Part shown: positions 21,473-22,286 of the stretch, in pieces
How the letters are laid out: every line of letters begins with the position of its first letter
How positions within the stretch are numbered: position 1 is the stretch's first letter
Origin: a virus
Length of the DNA stretch: 22,286 nt
IMG/VR virus record: IMGVR_UViG_3300020467_000058
Coordinates: 1 to 22,286 of that record
Direction: 5' to 3' (one strand)
Translations under genes and position numbers: made by a program
The notes under the pieces: model-generated
The model's input: the letters and a program-made list of their open reading frames with translations, nothing else
Database searches by the model: none
Told to the model about the DNA's origin: nothing

Positions 21473-22014
21473 GTTTTATTTCTGACGATTTACTTGCAAA
21501 ATTAGGTGGTATCACTGGAATGGTCAATATGGCTAATTCTGAGATTGAAAAAAAGACTACTGAATTTCTAGAAGATCAAAGAGTAGGTATAGGAACTGAA
21601 TTTATAGACTATGCTTATATTGATCCTTCTACAAATTTAGTGACAACTACTTGGACTGGTTATGCAGATACAACTAAAAACCCACCACCTTTACATGATT
21701 GGCTTGAAGTTGGAATTGGTAGTACATATAGAGGAAGTAAAAATGAATGTCTAGTGCAAGCTGGATGGACATACACTACGGCATCTGGATTCTATAATGG
21801 AAATCTTCCTGCAGAACTAGCCGATAATTGGGTTGGTTTAAGAAAAGTAAGAGATCAAAAACTATTAGATAGTGATTGGACTCAAGCTATAGCAGATTCT
21901 CCATTATCATCAGATAAAAAGACCGAGTGGGCAACTTACAGGCAACAATTAAGAGATTTCCCTGCTACATTAAGTTCTCCTCAGAATCCTACTTGGCCAA
22001 CACCACCTTCTTGA
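21469..22014 (+). CDS. Tail-assembly-chaperone-like (Phage_tail_APC type) protein
   Basis: A 181-residue protein. Its C-terminal third matches by eye the pattern of the Phage_tail_APC family (Pfam PF16778 by memory): LRKVRDQKLLDSDWTQAIAD, SPLSSDKKTEWATYRQQLRD, then PATLSSPQNPTWPTPPS. The signature is 'R..RD.LL..sDWTQ..DsPLs...k..Wa.YRQ.LRD.p......P.WPt.P'. These proteins often end fibre modules in tailed phages, and some are thought to aid fibre assembly. The N-terminal part (VGIGTEFIDYAYIDPSTNLV, PPLHDWLEVGIGSTYRGS) is unrecognised and beta-rich. It is translationally coupled to the collagen fibre gene by an ATGA overlap, so a role with that fibre is likely. Its TGA stop lies inside the -35 box of the next promoter. 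Confidence 0.78.
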   Translation: MSFISDDLLAKLGGITGMVNMANSEIEKKTTEFLEDQRVGIGTEFIDYAYIDPSTNLVTTTWTGYADTTKNPPPLHDWLEVGIGSTYRGSKNECLVQAGWTYTTASGFYNGNLPAELADNWVGLRKVRDQKLLDSDWTQAIADSPLSSDKKTEWATYRQQLRDFPATLSSPQNPTWPTPPS

Positions 22015-22039
22015 CATATCGTACTTAATATAGTATGAT
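22011..22039 (+). promoter_or_regulatory. Sigma70-type promoter
   Basis: A perfect -35 TTGACA (22011-22016) and a -10 TATGAT (22034-22039; five of six bases) are separated by exactly 17 bp. The predicted transcript begins near 22046, shortly before the 22060 gene. This is a host-polymerase (early) type promoter, unlike the single-box late motifs elsewhere in the window. The -35 box contains the stop codon of the preceding gene. Confidence 0.82.
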
Positions 22040-22059
22040 GACAAAAATGGAGTATTTTA

Positions 22060-22257
22060 ATGAATACTGAGGAAACCGTACAAGACATTATAGTTGATGT
22101 ATGCAAAAGGAGAATTACTTTGATTAGTAATGAGGGTGAAACTAGATTTGTTAAATGTGAAAGCGGAGACCAATTCTTATCAGTAATGGAAGTTATAAAA
22201 GATCATGCTGAACCTGATATGATTACTTACGTAGATCCTGTCAGTAAAGAAAGCTAA
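22060..22257 (+). CDS. Small hypothetical protein (65 aa), early-type promoter
   Basis: A 65-residue, mildly acidic protein (MNTEETVQDIIVDVCKRRIT, LISNEGETRFVKCESGDQF, LSVMEVIKDHAEPDMITYV) with a likely beta-alpha fold. No function is recognised; it contains two Cys but no zinc motif. A Shine-Dalgarno GGAG (22049-22052) is placed seven bases before the ATG. It has its own sigma70-type promoter at the end of a late structural block, so it is probably made early. It could be a host-takeover or regulatory protein, but that is inference from its promoter alone. Confidence 0.75.
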   Translation: MNTEETVQDIIVDVCKRRITLISNEGETRFVKCESGDQFLSVMEVIKDHAEPDMITYVDPVSKES

Positions 22258-22261
22258 ATAG
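22254..22261 (+). promoter_or_regulatory. Late promoter motif CTAAATAG for the gene beyond the window
   Basis: CTAAATAG overlaps the TAA stop (22255-22257) of the small gene and points right. At the usual 20-27 nt spacing the next start codon would fall near the window end (about 22282-22289). Confidence 0.6.
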
Positions 22262-22286
22262 AACATAGAAATATCTTGGCCAATAT

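Overview
The window comes from the virion-structure region of a T4-like myovirus, very probably a marine cyanophage (Prochlorococcus/Synechococcus type). The reasons are an AT-rich genome with tightly packed genes, recognisable T4 proteins (gp32, gp53, gp48, gp4, gp54, gp26, gp51, gp5-like), CTAAATAG/TATAAATA late-promoter motifs, a phage-encoded 2OG-Fe(II) oxygenase between baseplate genes, and large tail-fibre proteins of the kind found in cyanomyoviruses. No host gene, tRNA, insertion sequence or CRISPR array is visible.

Layout. (1) 1-624 (+): C-terminal two thirds of gp32, the ssDNA-binding protein, closed by a strong UUCG hairpin terminator. (2) 696-4174 (-): a five-gene late unit read leftward: gp4 head-completion nuclease, a conserved hypothetical, a 2OG-Fe(II) oxygenase, gp48 tail-tube cap and gp53 wedge. 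(3) 4174-4208: a short divergent control region with a perfect inverted repeat of the late-promoter motif. (4) 4208-12632 (+): tail-tube initiator gp54, hub genes gp26 and gp51, two paralogous tape-measure-like proteins, a gp27-like hub protein and a gp5-like OB-fold hub protein that has no lysozyme domain. (5) 12661-18204 (+): a separate beta-helical spike protein, an 1187-residue repeat-rich tail fibre protein with a pectin-lyase-like domain, and a structural protein with an internal duplication. (6) 18197-22014 (+): a 1091-residue collagen-like fibre protein and a tail-assembly-chaperone-like protein. (7) 22011-22286: a sigma70-type promoter driving a 65-residue hypothetical gene, followed by a late promoter pointing out of the window.

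How the genes work together. Regions 2-6 supply most of a contractile-tail baseplate (hub, spike, tube cap, tube initiator, wedge, tape measure) and its fibres. Nearly all plus-strand genes overlap by 1-8 nt or abut. Late-promoter motifs sit only at junctions, 20-27 nt before a start codon and usually touching the upstream stop codon.

The strongest candidate for something undescribed is the fibre protein at 18197-21472. It has two Gly-X-Lys collagen blocks separated by a cupredoxin-like domain that keeps all four type-1 copper ligands in amicyanin-like spacing, and a polyglycine-rich tip. The same window encodes a prolyl/lysyl-hydroxylase-type 2OG-Fe(II) oxygenase. X-Lys-Gly is the target motif of collagen lysyl hydroxylases, so phage-directed hydroxylation of the fibre is a testable idea, but it is inference only.
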